Translations under genes and position numbers: made by a program
Assembly (NCBI GenBank): GCA_947475795.1
Contig: CANJOX010000078.1
Location: 1-11,051 of the forward strand
Length of the DNA stretch: 11,051 nucleotides
Direction: 5' to 3'
From: Gemmatimonadota bacterium
GTDB taxonomy: Bacteria > Gemmatimonadota > Gemmatimonadetes > Gemmatimonadales > Gemmatimonadaceae
The notes under the pieces: generated by a model
What the model was told of the DNA's origin: nothing
Databases searched by the model: none
What the model saw: only the letters and a program-made list of their open reading frames with translations
Shown: positions 1 to 6,265 of the stretch, piece by piece
Numbering within the stretch: position 1 is the first letter of the stretch
How the letters are laid out: the number at the start of each line of letters is the position of its first letter

Positions 1-696
1 CATGACACTCGGGATCTGCATGATCCCCTGCGCCCCCTGCGCCCGCAGCGTCTGCACCCCCGTCACGATATCCGACGGACTCGTGCAGGCCACGATCACC
101 AGCTTGACGCCCAGCGCCGCCGCGGCCGCCTTGGTCTTGCCGATGTAGAACTCGGCAAAGGGATCCGACGGATCGTACAACGTGCCCCACGTTTTCACGG
201 CGGGAAACACTTCGATCGCCACCGCCAGTGACTTATCGACCGGCAGCGGAATGTCGGCGCCGGACACGTTGGGGCGGTGCTCGGTCGGGGTGGTGCCGGC
301 GCCGATGATGTAGGGATTCGCCACCGCGCCGAAAATCACCGGCCGGTCGGTGATCACCTTCATCGCACTCTGCAACGTCACGGTGGCCAGCGTGGCCACC
401 TGCGTCACGCCACGCTGCTTGAACTCGTTGGCGATCAGCGACAGGGTGGGAATGTCCCCCTGCGCATTGCGTTCCAGGATCGTGATCGTCGAATCGGCCA
501 CGTACCCCGAGTCGGCGAGCGCTTGCAGAAAGCCGGCCTTGGCGTCTTCGAGCGGGGCGATGGCCGCCACCTGCATCAGGCCGATCACGGGGCGCTCGGG
601 CGGTGTCGCCTCACCACCGCAGGCGGCGGTGAGCAGCAGGGCCAGCACCGCCGCACGGCGCTGGGGCAGCCGCGCGCGGACACGTGTCAAAAACAT
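1..696 (-). CDS. ABC transporter substrate-binding lipoprotein, TrpX/ABC_sub_bind type (3' end outside window)
   Basis: Reading from the ATG at 696 down to base 1 gives 232 codons with no stop, so the C-terminal part lies outside the window; family members are usually about 320-330 residues. The N-terminus is a lipoprotein signal: an Arg-rich n-region, a hydrophobic stretch at 15-23 and a lipobox-like LTAAC with Cys26, followed by GG. The -3 residue of the lipobox is Thr rather than the usual Leu. The mature part starts with VIGLMQV and continues with a NAQGD segment near residue 70, a GAVANP segment and a TLYDPSDP segment. These match the periplasmic-binding-protein fold of the ABC_sub_bind (TrpX-like) family, whose members bind small ligands, aromatic amino acids in some cases. 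It would be an outer-surface or periplasmic lipoprotein delivering ligand to an ABC permease, which would have to lie downstream, out of view. There is no clear Shine-Dalgarno. It is divergent from the Ser/Thr kinase gene. Family fairly sure; ligand unknown. Confidence 0.85.
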   Translation of the reverse strand, partial: MFLTRVRARLPQRRAAVLALLLTAACGGEATPPERPVIGLMQVAAIAPLEDAKAGFLQALADSGYVADSTITILERNAQGDIPTLSLIANEFKQRGVTQVATLATVTLQSAMKVITDRPVIFGAVANPYIIGAGTTPTEHRPNVSGADIPLPVDKSLAVAIEVFPAVKTWGTLYDPSDPFAEFYIGKTKAAAAALGVKLVIVACTSPSDIVTGVQTLRAQGAQGIMQIPSVM

Positions 697-722
697 GAAG
701 GAACCGGGGAGGGGGAGCGCGT

Positions 723-750
723 CGGCGCGCCGGCGCGCGGACCCGTCCGC
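723..750. promoter_or_regulatory. Two adjacent palindromes in the first divergent intergenic region
   Basis: A perfect 10-bp palindrome (CGGCGCGCCG, 723-732) is followed by an inverted repeat with 6-bp arms and a 2-bp centre (GCGGAC-CC-GTCCGC, 737-750). They lie 27-54 nt upstream of the lipoprotein start on the minus strand and about 125 nt upstream of the kinase start. They could be operator half-sites or a leader hairpin for the lipoprotein mRNA. In DNA this GC-rich, palindromes of this size arise often by chance, so this is only a candidate. Confidence 0.2.
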
Positions 751-795
751 ACCGTACCGTCTAAGGTATGCCGCGCCAGCATCGGCCGCGAGCAC

Positions 796-808
796 GGGAT
801 ATACTGCA
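796..808 (+). promoter_or_regulatory. Candidate promoter core / shared motif, copy 1
   Basis: The sequence GGGATATACTGCA contains TATACT at 800-805, five of six matches to a sigma70 -10 box on the plus strand, 69 nt before the kinase GTG. No convincing -35 hexamer is visible. The core ATACTGCA recurs exactly at 4008-4015 and in variant form at 6630-6636, each time inside a divergent intergenic region, so it may be a shared promoter or protein-binding element. Orientation is unresolved. Confidence 0.3.
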
Positions 809-874
809 TCCTTCGAAGCGGTTGCGGACGCACGCGCCGCGCTTCCTCTGCCGCCGGCCGGAGCCGGTTCTCCC

Positions 875-3154
875 GTGACGACCTTCCAGCAGGCCCTCGC
901 CGATCGCTACCGCATCGAACGTGAACTCGGCGTCGGTGGCATGGCGCGCGTGTACCTCGCGCGCGACCTGAAGCACGACCGGCTCGTCGCCGTCAAGGTG
1001 ATGCTCCCCGAGGTCGCAGCCTCGTTCGGCGCCGAACGGTTTCTGCGCGAGATCCAGCTGGCGGCGCGACTCACGCACCCGCACATCCTCCCGCTCCTCG
1101 ATTCCGGCACCGCCGACGGCGTCCCCTTCTACGTGATGCCCTTCGTCGACGGCGAAGACGTGCGCGCGTGGCTCGATCGCGAAGGACGGCTCGGGGTGGC
1201 CGACGCCATCCAGGTGGCCCGTGAAGTGGCCGACGCGCTCAATTACGCGCACGCCGCCGACGTGCTCCACCGCGACGTGAAGCCGGAAAACATCCTGATG
1301 CTCGCCGGGCACGCCGTGATGCTCGACTTCGGGGTCGCGCGCGCGATGTCCGCGTCGATGGAAGAAGACGCCGGTGCCGATGGCGCCGATGGTGAGGGCG
1401 CCGGCGTGGCGGTCGGGACGCCGGCGTACATGAGCCCCGAGCAAGCGGCGGGGGAGAGCGGAATCGACGGCCGCAGCGACCAGTACGGCCTCGGCCTCAT
1501 GCTCTGGGAGATGCTGGCCGGCGAACAGCCCTTTACCGGCCCCACCGTGCAGGCGGTCATGGCGAAGCGCTTCATCGAAGTGCCGGCGCCGATCGACACC
1601 AAGCGCCCCGAGGTGCCGCCGCACGTGGTCCAGGCGCTCACCAAGTCGCTGGCCGGCGATCCGGCCGACCGCTTCCCAACGGCCGGCGCCTTCGCCACGG
1701 AACTCGGACGCGCCACGGCTTTCGCCCCGGCCGCCGCGGCGCCGGCGTTCCCCTCGATCGCCGTGCTGCCGTTCACCAACATCGGCCAGGATCCCGAGAA
1801 CGCCTTCCTGGCTGACGGCATCGCCGACGAAGTGATCAGCGCCCTCGGACGCCTGCGCACGCTCCAGGTGGCCGCCCGCACGTCCAGTTATGCCTTCCGC
1901 GGCAAGACCGACGATCTCGCGTCCATCGGCGCCGCCCTCAAGGTGGCGCATGTGCTCGAGGGGAGCGTGCAGCGCGGCGGCGCGCGCATCCGCGTGAAGG
2001 TCGCCCTGCTGCGCGTGGCCGACGGGCAGCAGCTGTGGAACGCCCAATTCGACCGCCTGCTCGACGACGTGTTCGCCATCCAGGACGAAATCAGCGCGAG
2101 CATCTCGGGCGCGCTGGAGACCACGCTGGTGTCGGGGGCGTCCGCGGCGCCGTCGCCGGTGGCGCATGCCCCCATGGCGCGCGCCGCCGCCCCGTCCACT
2201 GACGTCGAGACCTACCAGCTGTACCTCAAGGGGCGCTTTCAGTGGAACCGGCGCACTGAAGAGGGGCTCGCCGAGGCCGTCGACCTGTTCCGTGCCGCCA
2301 TCGAGCGCGACCCGAAGTTCGCTCCCGCCTTTGCCGGACTCGCCGACAGCTACGTCGTCCTCGGCACCTACGGCGCCCGCGCGCCGCACGAGGTCATGCC
2401 GCTCGCCCGCGAGATGGCCCGCAAGGCGCTGGCCATCGATCCGTCGCTGGCCGAACCCCACGCCGCCCTCGGCATGGTGGCGGCGTCGTACGAGCATGAC
2501 TGGGCCGCCGCCGAAGCCAGCTTCGCCCGCGCCGTTACCCTCGCCCCGGCGTACGCCACCGCCTATCAGTGGCGTGCCGTGGCGCTGTGGGTGCCGCTGG
2601 CGCGTTTCGACGACGCCATGGCCGACATTGCGCAGGCCCAGACGCTCGACCCCCTCTCGCTGGCCATCAGCGCCACGGCCGGCATCGTGCTCGCCCTCGC
2701 CGGGCGCTGCCACGACGCCATCGCGCGCCACGGCCAGACGCTCGCGCTGGCCCCGACATTCGGCATGGCGCACTTCTTTCTGGCGCAGGCGCAGCTCGGG
2801 GCCGGCCTGGTGGCCGAAGCCGAGGACAGCGTGGCGCAGGCGATCGACCTCACCGGCGGATCGCCCGAGATGTTCACGCTGGGTGCGCTGGTGTCCGCCG
2901 CCATGGGCGACCGGTCGCGCGCGGAGGAGGTGCGCGACGGCCTGCTGGGACTGCGCGAGGAGCGCTATGTCGGCGCGTCACTCATTGCCCGCGCACAGCT
3001 GGCCAGCGGGGCGCCCGACGAGGCCATCGCCTGGCTGCAGCGGGCCGTCGACGAGCGCGACGCCGACGTGATCTACCTCGGCGCGCGGCACGAGTATGCC
3101 CCGCTGCTAGGCGAGGTCGCCTTTACCGACCTGCTGGAGCGGCTCCGCCTGTAG
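875..3154 (+). CDS. Soluble Ser/Thr protein kinase with TolB/FlgO-like and TPR regions
   Basis: A 759-residue eukaryotic-type (Hanks/PknB-like) kinase that would phosphorylate Ser/Thr on unknown targets in the cytoplasm. The GTG at 875 is chosen because the kinase fold begins at once (DRYRIERELGVGG) and a GGAG lies 11 nt upstream. The open frame extends further 5' but would run antisense through the lipoprotein gene. Kinase domain about 12-278: glycine loop 19-26, VAVK with Lys41, Glu59, HRD 132-134, Asn139, DFG 151-153, SPE 187-189. Residues about 293-415 are the TolB/FlgO-like 'IAVLPF ... FLADGI ... DVFAIQDE' module often fused to bacterial kinases and cyclases. From about 443 to the end are alpha-helical TPR repeats, probably for protein-protein docking. 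A short Ala-rich linker (281-292) joins kinase and TolB-like parts and no membrane helix is present, unlike many relatives. The DFG-to-SPE loop is long and acidic. The 3' end overlaps the convergent phosphodiesterase gene by 32 nt. Confidence 0.93.
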   Translation: MTTFQQALADRYRIERELGVGGMARVYLARDLKHDRLVAVKVMLPEVAASFGAERFLREIQLAARLTHPHILPLLDSGTADGVPFYVMPFVDGEDVRAWLDREGRLGVADAIQVAREVADALNYAHAADVLHRDVKPENILMLAGHAVMLDFGVARAMSASMEEDAGADGADGEGAGVAVGTPAYMSPEQAAGESGIDGRSDQYGLGLMLWEMLAGEQPFTGPTVQAVMAKRFIEVPAPIDTKRPEVPPHVVQALTKSLAGDPADRFPTAGAFATELGRATAFAPAAAAPAFPSIAVLPFTNIGQDPENAFLADGIADEVISALGRLRTLQVAARTSSYAFRGKTDDLASIGAALKVAHVLEGSVQRGGARIRVKVALLRVADGQQLWNAQFDRLLDDVFAIQDEISASISGALETTLVSGASAAPSPVAHAPMARAAAPSTDVETYQLYLKGRFQWNRRTEEGLAEAVDLFRAAIERDPKFAPAFAGLADSYVVLGTYGARAPHEVMPLAREMARKALAIDPSLAEPHAALGMVAASYEHDWAAAEASFARAVTLAPAYATAYQWRAVALWVPLARFDDAMADIAQAQTLDPLSLAISATAGIVLALAGRCHDAIARHGQTLALAPTFGMAHFFLAQAQLGAGLVAEAEDSVAQAIDLTGGSPEMFTLGALVSAAMGDRSRAEEVRDGLLGLREERYVGASLIARAQLASGAPDEAIAWLQRAVDERDADVIYLGARHEYAPLLGEVAFTDLLERLRL

Positions 3155-3971
3155 CCGTCATTTCGAAGACGTGACCGGGCGCGAGCCGGGACAGCGGGTG
3201 CGGCGTGTCGATGGCGAGGATCTGGGCCATCACCCGCGCATCGTCGCCCGGCTTGAGGTGCGTGACGTGCACCGGCACCCGCCCCGGCAGCTGGCGCAGC
3301 GCGTCGGCCAGCGTGGCCGGGATCAGGTGCCCCGAGCGCACGGCCAGCGCGGCCAGCTCGTCGGGGAACGACACATCGGCCACCACATGCGCCAGCCGCT
3401 CCGTCTGCAGCTGCGCCCAGAAGGCCGGGTTGGGTCCCGAGTCCCCCGTGAACACCCACCATCCGTCGGCGGTATCGACCGCGAGCCCGCAGGTCGGCAC
3501 CGGATGGACGGCGGGGAGCACCCACACCCGCCGGGCGTCGGCCCCTTCGCCAAAGGTCAGCACGTCCCCGACCGCACACGGATGGAAGGTCAGGATCGGC
3601 TGCGCGGCGCTCGGGATGGTCAGGAAGTCCGGCCAGATCGTGCCGTTGAAGAGATGCGTGCGCAGCGCGTCCAACGTCTCGGGGAGCCCGTGCACCCGGA
3701 TGGCGCCACGGCCCTGCGGGGCCAGGCGCGCCCCCAGCACCACGTCGGCCAGCAACGGCAACGACTGCACGTGATCGAGGTGCGCGTGCGTGAGCACCAC
3801 GTCGTCGATCCGGGTCATCGCCTCCACCGAGAGCTCGCCCACCCCCGTGCCGCAATCGAACAGCACGCGATCGTCGAGCAGGAACGCCGTGGTGCGGCAC
3901 CCCGCGGCGATCGCGCCGGAACACCCCAGCACGCGGATCTGCACGGCCGCGCGGCCGGATGCCATGGTCAT
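3123..3971 (-). CDS. Class II-type 3',5'-cyclic-nucleotide phosphodiesterase, metallo-beta-lactamase fold
   Basis: A 282-residue metallo-hydrolase. From the ATG at 3971 the fold starts immediately (IRVLGCSGA at 12-20). All metal ligands of a di-zinc centre are visible: His62, His64, Asp66 and His67 in HAHLDH, His156, Asp177 in FTGDS, and His238 in THLKPGD; His215 in SGH is a further likely family residue. The HxHLDHVxSL segment and the C-terminal THLKPG match bacterial proteins annotated as class II cAMP phosphodiesterases, so hydrolysis of cAMP and/or cGMP in the cytoplasm is the likely reaction. It is divergent from a nucleotide cyclase gene 181 nt away, which strengthens that call. The frame stays open to an ATG at 4085, but the extra residues do not look like protein of this family and run through the promoter region; the ATG at 3965 is an alternative start. 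There is no Shine-Dalgarno; a GC hairpin abuts the start. Another MBL hydrolase activity, such as an RNase Z-like one, is less likely. Confidence 0.85.
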   Translation of the reverse strand: MTMASGRAAVQIRVLGCSGAIAAGCRTTAFLLDDRVLFDCGTGVGELSVEAMTRIDDVVLTHAHLDHVQSLPLLADVVLGARLAPQGRGAIRVHGLPETLDALRTHLFNGTIWPDFLTIPSAAQPILTFHPCAVGDVLTFGEGADARRVWVLPAVHPVPTCGLAVDTADGWWVFTGDSGPNPAFWAQLQTERLAHVVADVSFPDELAALAVRSGHLIPATLADALRQLPGRVPVHVTHLKPGDDARVMAQILAIDTPHPLSRLAPGHVFEMTATGGAAPAGR

Positions 3972-3972
3972 A

Positions 3973-3990
3973 CGCCGCGGGGCTGCGGCG
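3973..3990 (-). promoter_or_regulatory. GC hairpin directly upstream of the phosphodiesterase start codon
   Basis: A perfect 6-bp inverted repeat (CGCCGC, 6-nt loop, GCGGCG) ends one nucleotide before the ATG at 3971 on the minus strand. It occupies the place where a Shine-Dalgarno would be, and none is present. In the mRNA it would form a stable stem against the start codon and could limit or control initiation. If translation really starts at 3965, the stem is 7 nt away. The function is inferred only. Confidence 0.35.
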
Positions 3991-4003
3991 AGAAGGCAAG
4001 AGA

Positions 4004-4015
4004 GGGCATACTGCA
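4004..4015 (+). promoter_or_regulatory. Candidate promoter core / shared motif, copy 2
   Basis: GGGCATACTGCA shares ATACTGCA exactly with the motif at 801-808. It lies about 33 nt upstream of the phosphodiesterase start on one side and 138 nt upstream of the cyclase start on the other. On the minus strand it reads TGCAGTATGCCC and may be the -10 region of the phosphodiesterase gene; on the plus strand CATACT is a weak -10. No -35 is evident for either direction. Confidence 0.3.
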
Positions 4016-4060
4016 ATAACCGCCCGGAACACCCACTGGGCAAGAGCCGGGCGCTCGCGC

Positions 4061-4092
4061 TTGACGCCCGTGCCGGGCCGGGCAACTATCAT
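4061..4092 (+). promoter_or_regulatory. Candidate sigma70-type promoter for the cyclase gene
   Basis: TTGACG (4061-4066, five of six matches to the -35 consensus) is followed by TATCAT (4087-4092, five of six matches to the -10 consensus). The spacer is 20 nt, longer than the usual 16-19, so it may be weak or need an activator; AACTAT at 4084-4089 would give a 17-nt spacer but a poorer -10. Transcription would begin near 4099, leaving about 54 nt of leader before the ATG at 4153. Confidence 0.4.
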
Positions 4093-4152
4093 GTCCGCCG
4101 CAGGGTGTCCGACTCGCCCCTGCGCCTTCTCCCGCGCCCGCCCAGGCAGCCC

Positions 4153-5580
4153 ATGACCGCGCGCATCCTGGTCGTCGACGACACCCCGGCCAACATCCAG
4201 ACGCTCGCCGCCACCCTCAAGCCAGCGGGCTATCAGGTGGTGGTGGCCACCAACGGCGAGCAGGCGCTTGAGGTGATGCACCGCGTCGTCCCCGACCTCA
4301 TCCTGCTCGACATCATGATGCCGGTGATGGACGGCTATGAGGCGTGCGCGCGCATCAAGGCCAACCCGGCGTGGCGCGAGATCCCGGTGATCTTCCTCAC
4401 CGCCAAGACCGACACGGCCGATCTGGTCAAGGCGTTCGAGCTGGGGGCGGTGGACTATGTGAGCAAGCCGTTCAACACCCATGAACTGCTGGCGCGCGTC
4501 CAGACGCACCTCACGATGAACCAGCTACGCGTGGGGCTGGCCGGCAAGAACGAGGAGCTGGCCCGCATCAACGCGCTCGTACGCAACGCCTTCGGCCGCT
4601 ACGTGTCCGAGGAGGTCGTGGCCAGCATTCTCGAAACGCCGGACGGACTCGAGATCGGTGGTGAGGAGCGGGAGCTCACCATTCTCATGTCCGACCTGCG
4701 TGGCTTCACCGCGCTCACGGAGCAGCTGCCGCCGCAGGAGGTCATCGGCGCGCTGAATCTGTATCTGGAAGCGATGGTCGAGGTGATCTACCGGTTCGAC
4801 GGCACGATCGACGAGATCATCGGCGATGCGATTCTGGTGATGTTCGGCGCGCCGGTGGCGCGCGCCGACCACGCCGAACGGGCGGTGGCCTGCGGCATCG
4901 CGATGCAGTGCGCCATGACCGGCGTGAACGCGCAGTTGCAGGCGCGCGGTGGCCCCGAACTCGAAATGGGGATCGGCGTGCACACCGGCCGCGTAATCGT
5001 GGGCAACATCGGCTCCGAGCGACGCACGAAGTATGCGGCCGTGGGCGCCAACGTGAACCTGGCCGGACGCATTGAGTCGTACACCACCGGCGGACAGCTG
5101 CTGGTGTCGGAGAGCACGCGCGACGCCATCCGCGCCCCGCTGACCGTGGCGCACACGTTCACGGTGGAGCCCAAGGGCTCGGCGCGGAGCATCGCGCTGT
5201 TCGAGGTCACGGGGATCGGCGCGCCGCACGATCTGGCCCTCCCCGCCACCCACGCCGACCTGCACCCGCTGTCGGTGCCGGTGCCGGTGCAGTGCCTCCT
5301 CATCGAAGACAAAGCGGTGGGGCGCGTCGCGCACGACGGAACGCTTGTCTCGTGCTCCATGCGCGACGGCGAGCTGGCCACCACCGCGCCGCTCGTGGCG
5401 CTCAGCAACGTGAAGCTGCTGGTGCCCGGAACCGCCGAGGGCGCACCGGCCGGCGAGCTCTACGCGAAAGTCACGCGTGTGGGCGATAGCGGCGCCGCAC
5501 CGTCACGGCTGCGCTTCACCTCGATCAGCCCCGAGCTGCGGGCGTGGCTGCAGCAACAGCAGCCGCCGCCGCAACCCTGA
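4153..5580 (+). CDS. Response regulator-class III nucleotide cyclase with PilZ-like C-terminus
   Basis: A 475-residue cytoplasmic enzyme predicted to make a cyclic nucleotide under phosphorylation control. The receiver domain (about 3-120) is intact: Asp9-Asp10, phospho-acceptor Asp53 in LLDIMMP, Thr83 and Lys105 in SKPF. A helical linker (about 121-165) contains NAFGRYVS, then the class III cyclase domain follows (about 170-340). The two metal-binding aspartates are Asp181 (SDLRGFT) and Asp225 (IIGDAILVMFG); the transition-state pair is Asn302 and Arg306. The purine-selecting positions are unusual: Glu221 where adenylyl cyclases have Lys, and Ala295 where they have Asp or Thr, so ATP specificity should not be assumed. 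Residues about 375-466 resemble a degenerate PilZ fold and the protein ends in a Gln/Pro tail. The ATG at 4153 is chosen because the receiver starts at once; the upstream open frame overlaps the phosphodiesterase gene. Only a weak AGGCAG precedes it. The phosphodiesterase gene is divergent, and the GPP34 gene ends 10 nt downstream on the other strand. Confidence 0.92.
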   Translation: MTARILVVDDTPANIQTLAATLKPAGYQVVVATNGEQALEVMHRVVPDLILLDIMMPVMDGYEACARIKANPAWREIPVIFLTAKTDTADLVKAFELGAVDYVSKPFNTHELLARVQTHLTMNQLRVGLAGKNEELARINALVRNAFGRYVSEEVVASILETPDGLEIGGEERELTILMSDLRGFTALTEQLPPQEVIGALNLYLEAMVEVIYRFDGTIDEIIGDAILVMFGAPVARADHAERAVACGIAMQCAMTGVNAQLQARGGPELEMGIGVHTGRVIVGNIGSERRTKYAAVGANVNLAGRIESYTTGGQLLVSESTRDAIRAPLTVAHTFTVEPKGSARSIALFEVTGIGAPHDLALPATHADLHPLSVPVPVQCLLIEDKAVGRVAHDGTLVSCSMRDGELATTAPLVALSNVKLLVPGTAEGAPAGELYAKVTRVGDSGAAPSRLRFTSISPELRAWLQQQQPPPQP

Positions 5581-5590
5581 CGCTGGTCGG

Positions 5591-6256
5591 CTACGCCATC
5601 GGGGCCCGCGCCGACGCCAGCAGCACGTACAACTCGGCGACCTCATGCGTGAGGGCGCGGCTCACTTCCTCGAGCCCGGACAGCTGATCGATCCGCGCCC
5701 GGAGCCGCAGGTACTCCGTCTCGCTGAGCAGCCGCTCCATGATCCCCGTGGCGCGGAGCAAGCCCACCAGCATCGCGTCACGGGCCTCCGGAATGTCGTC
5801 GGTGTTCAGCAGCGTCATCACGCGACTCTTCACCTCACGCTCTTCCAGCCCGCTCGTGGGCGGGTACACGCGCGTTTTGAACACCCACAGGAACCGCTTC
5901 TCCACCGACTGCAGCACGCCGCGCTGCACCAGCTGGTCGAGAATGCGGTCGCGCAACGCCGGCCCCGGAATGGCGAGCCGCCGCAGCCACTCCGCACTGG
6001 ACAACGGCGCCGGCTCGGCCGCGATCCGGGCGAGGACCTCGTCCAGGATCGCGTGCCCCGTGGGCGCGGGCGAGAGCACGAACAGGTGCTCCGGATCGGT
6101 ATCGATCCGTCCCGCCAGCGTCAGGTCCATCACCAGCGCTGCCGCAATCGCCGTTTCCAGCGAGAACGGCAGCAGGTCGATCAGGCGGCCGGTGTCGTCA
6201 TCGAGCGCCACCAGCACCAGCTCTTCCGTCAGTGACAGTGGGGTCGCGTTCGACAT
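5591..6256 (-). CDS. GPP34 family (GOLPH3/Vps74-like) protein
   Basis: A 221-residue protein recognised from SLTEELVLVALDDDTGRL at 8-25, the helix LVMDLTLAGRI (41-51), TPTG-like APTG (64-67) with LLDE-like ILDE (70-73), WLRRLA (90-95), LRDRILDQLVQRGVL (101-115) and the RFLWVFKTRVYP strand (121-132). This order fits the all-helical GPP34 domain. Eukaryotic members (GOLPH3, Vps74) bind phosphatidylinositol-4-phosphate on Golgi membranes; the role of bacterial members is poorly known, and peripheral membrane association is only an inference. The C-terminal half (about 133-221) has helices and no further recognisable motif. There is no signal peptide or membrane helix, so it should be cytoplasmic. 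It lies 9 nt downstream of the STAS gene on the same strand and is very likely cotranscribed and functionally linked. Its stop is 10 nt from the end of the convergent cyclase gene. No Shine-Dalgarno is evident. Confidence 0.85.
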   Translation of the reverse strand: MSNATPLSLTEELVLVALDDDTGRLIDLLPFSLETAIAAALVMDLTLAGRIDTDPEHLFVLSPAPTGHAILDEVLARIAAEPAPLSSAEWLRRLAIPGPALRDRILDQLVQRGVLQSVEKRFLWVFKTRVYPPTSGLEEREVKSRVMTLLNTDDIPEARDAMLVGLLRATGIMERLLSETEYLRLRARIDQLSGLEEVSRALTHEVAELYVLLASARAPMA

Positions 6257-6265
6257 GCCGCGGCC

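Noticed and set aside
350..874. 5' extension of the kinase reading frame, including the ATG codons at 350 and 695
   Set aside because: It runs antisense through the lipoprotein gene and the intergenic region and encodes Arg/Ala/Ser-rich sequence without family resemblance; the kinase fold starts right after the GTG at 875.
761..2773. 670-codon open frame on the minus strand opposite the kinase
   Set aside because: It is rich in His, Arg, Gly and Glu as expected of a shadow frame in GC-rich DNA and has no recognisable motif; the plus-strand kinase is unambiguous.
3136..3146. GGAGC/GCTCC inverted repeat in the kinase/phosphodiesterase overlap as a terminator
   Set aside because: The arms are only 5 bp with a 1-base centre, so a real loop leaves about 3 bp of stem, and there is no T-tract.
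3073..4509. 478-codon minus-strand frame across the phosphodiesterase and cyclase start
   Set aside because: It is in a different frame from the phosphodiesterase, has shadow-type composition, and overlaps two well-supported genes.
5546..5564. Inverted repeat GGCTGC/GCAGCC near the end of the cyclase gene as a bidirectional terminator
   Set aside because: It lies inside the coding region, comes from Gln (CAG) codons, and no T-tract follows on either strand.
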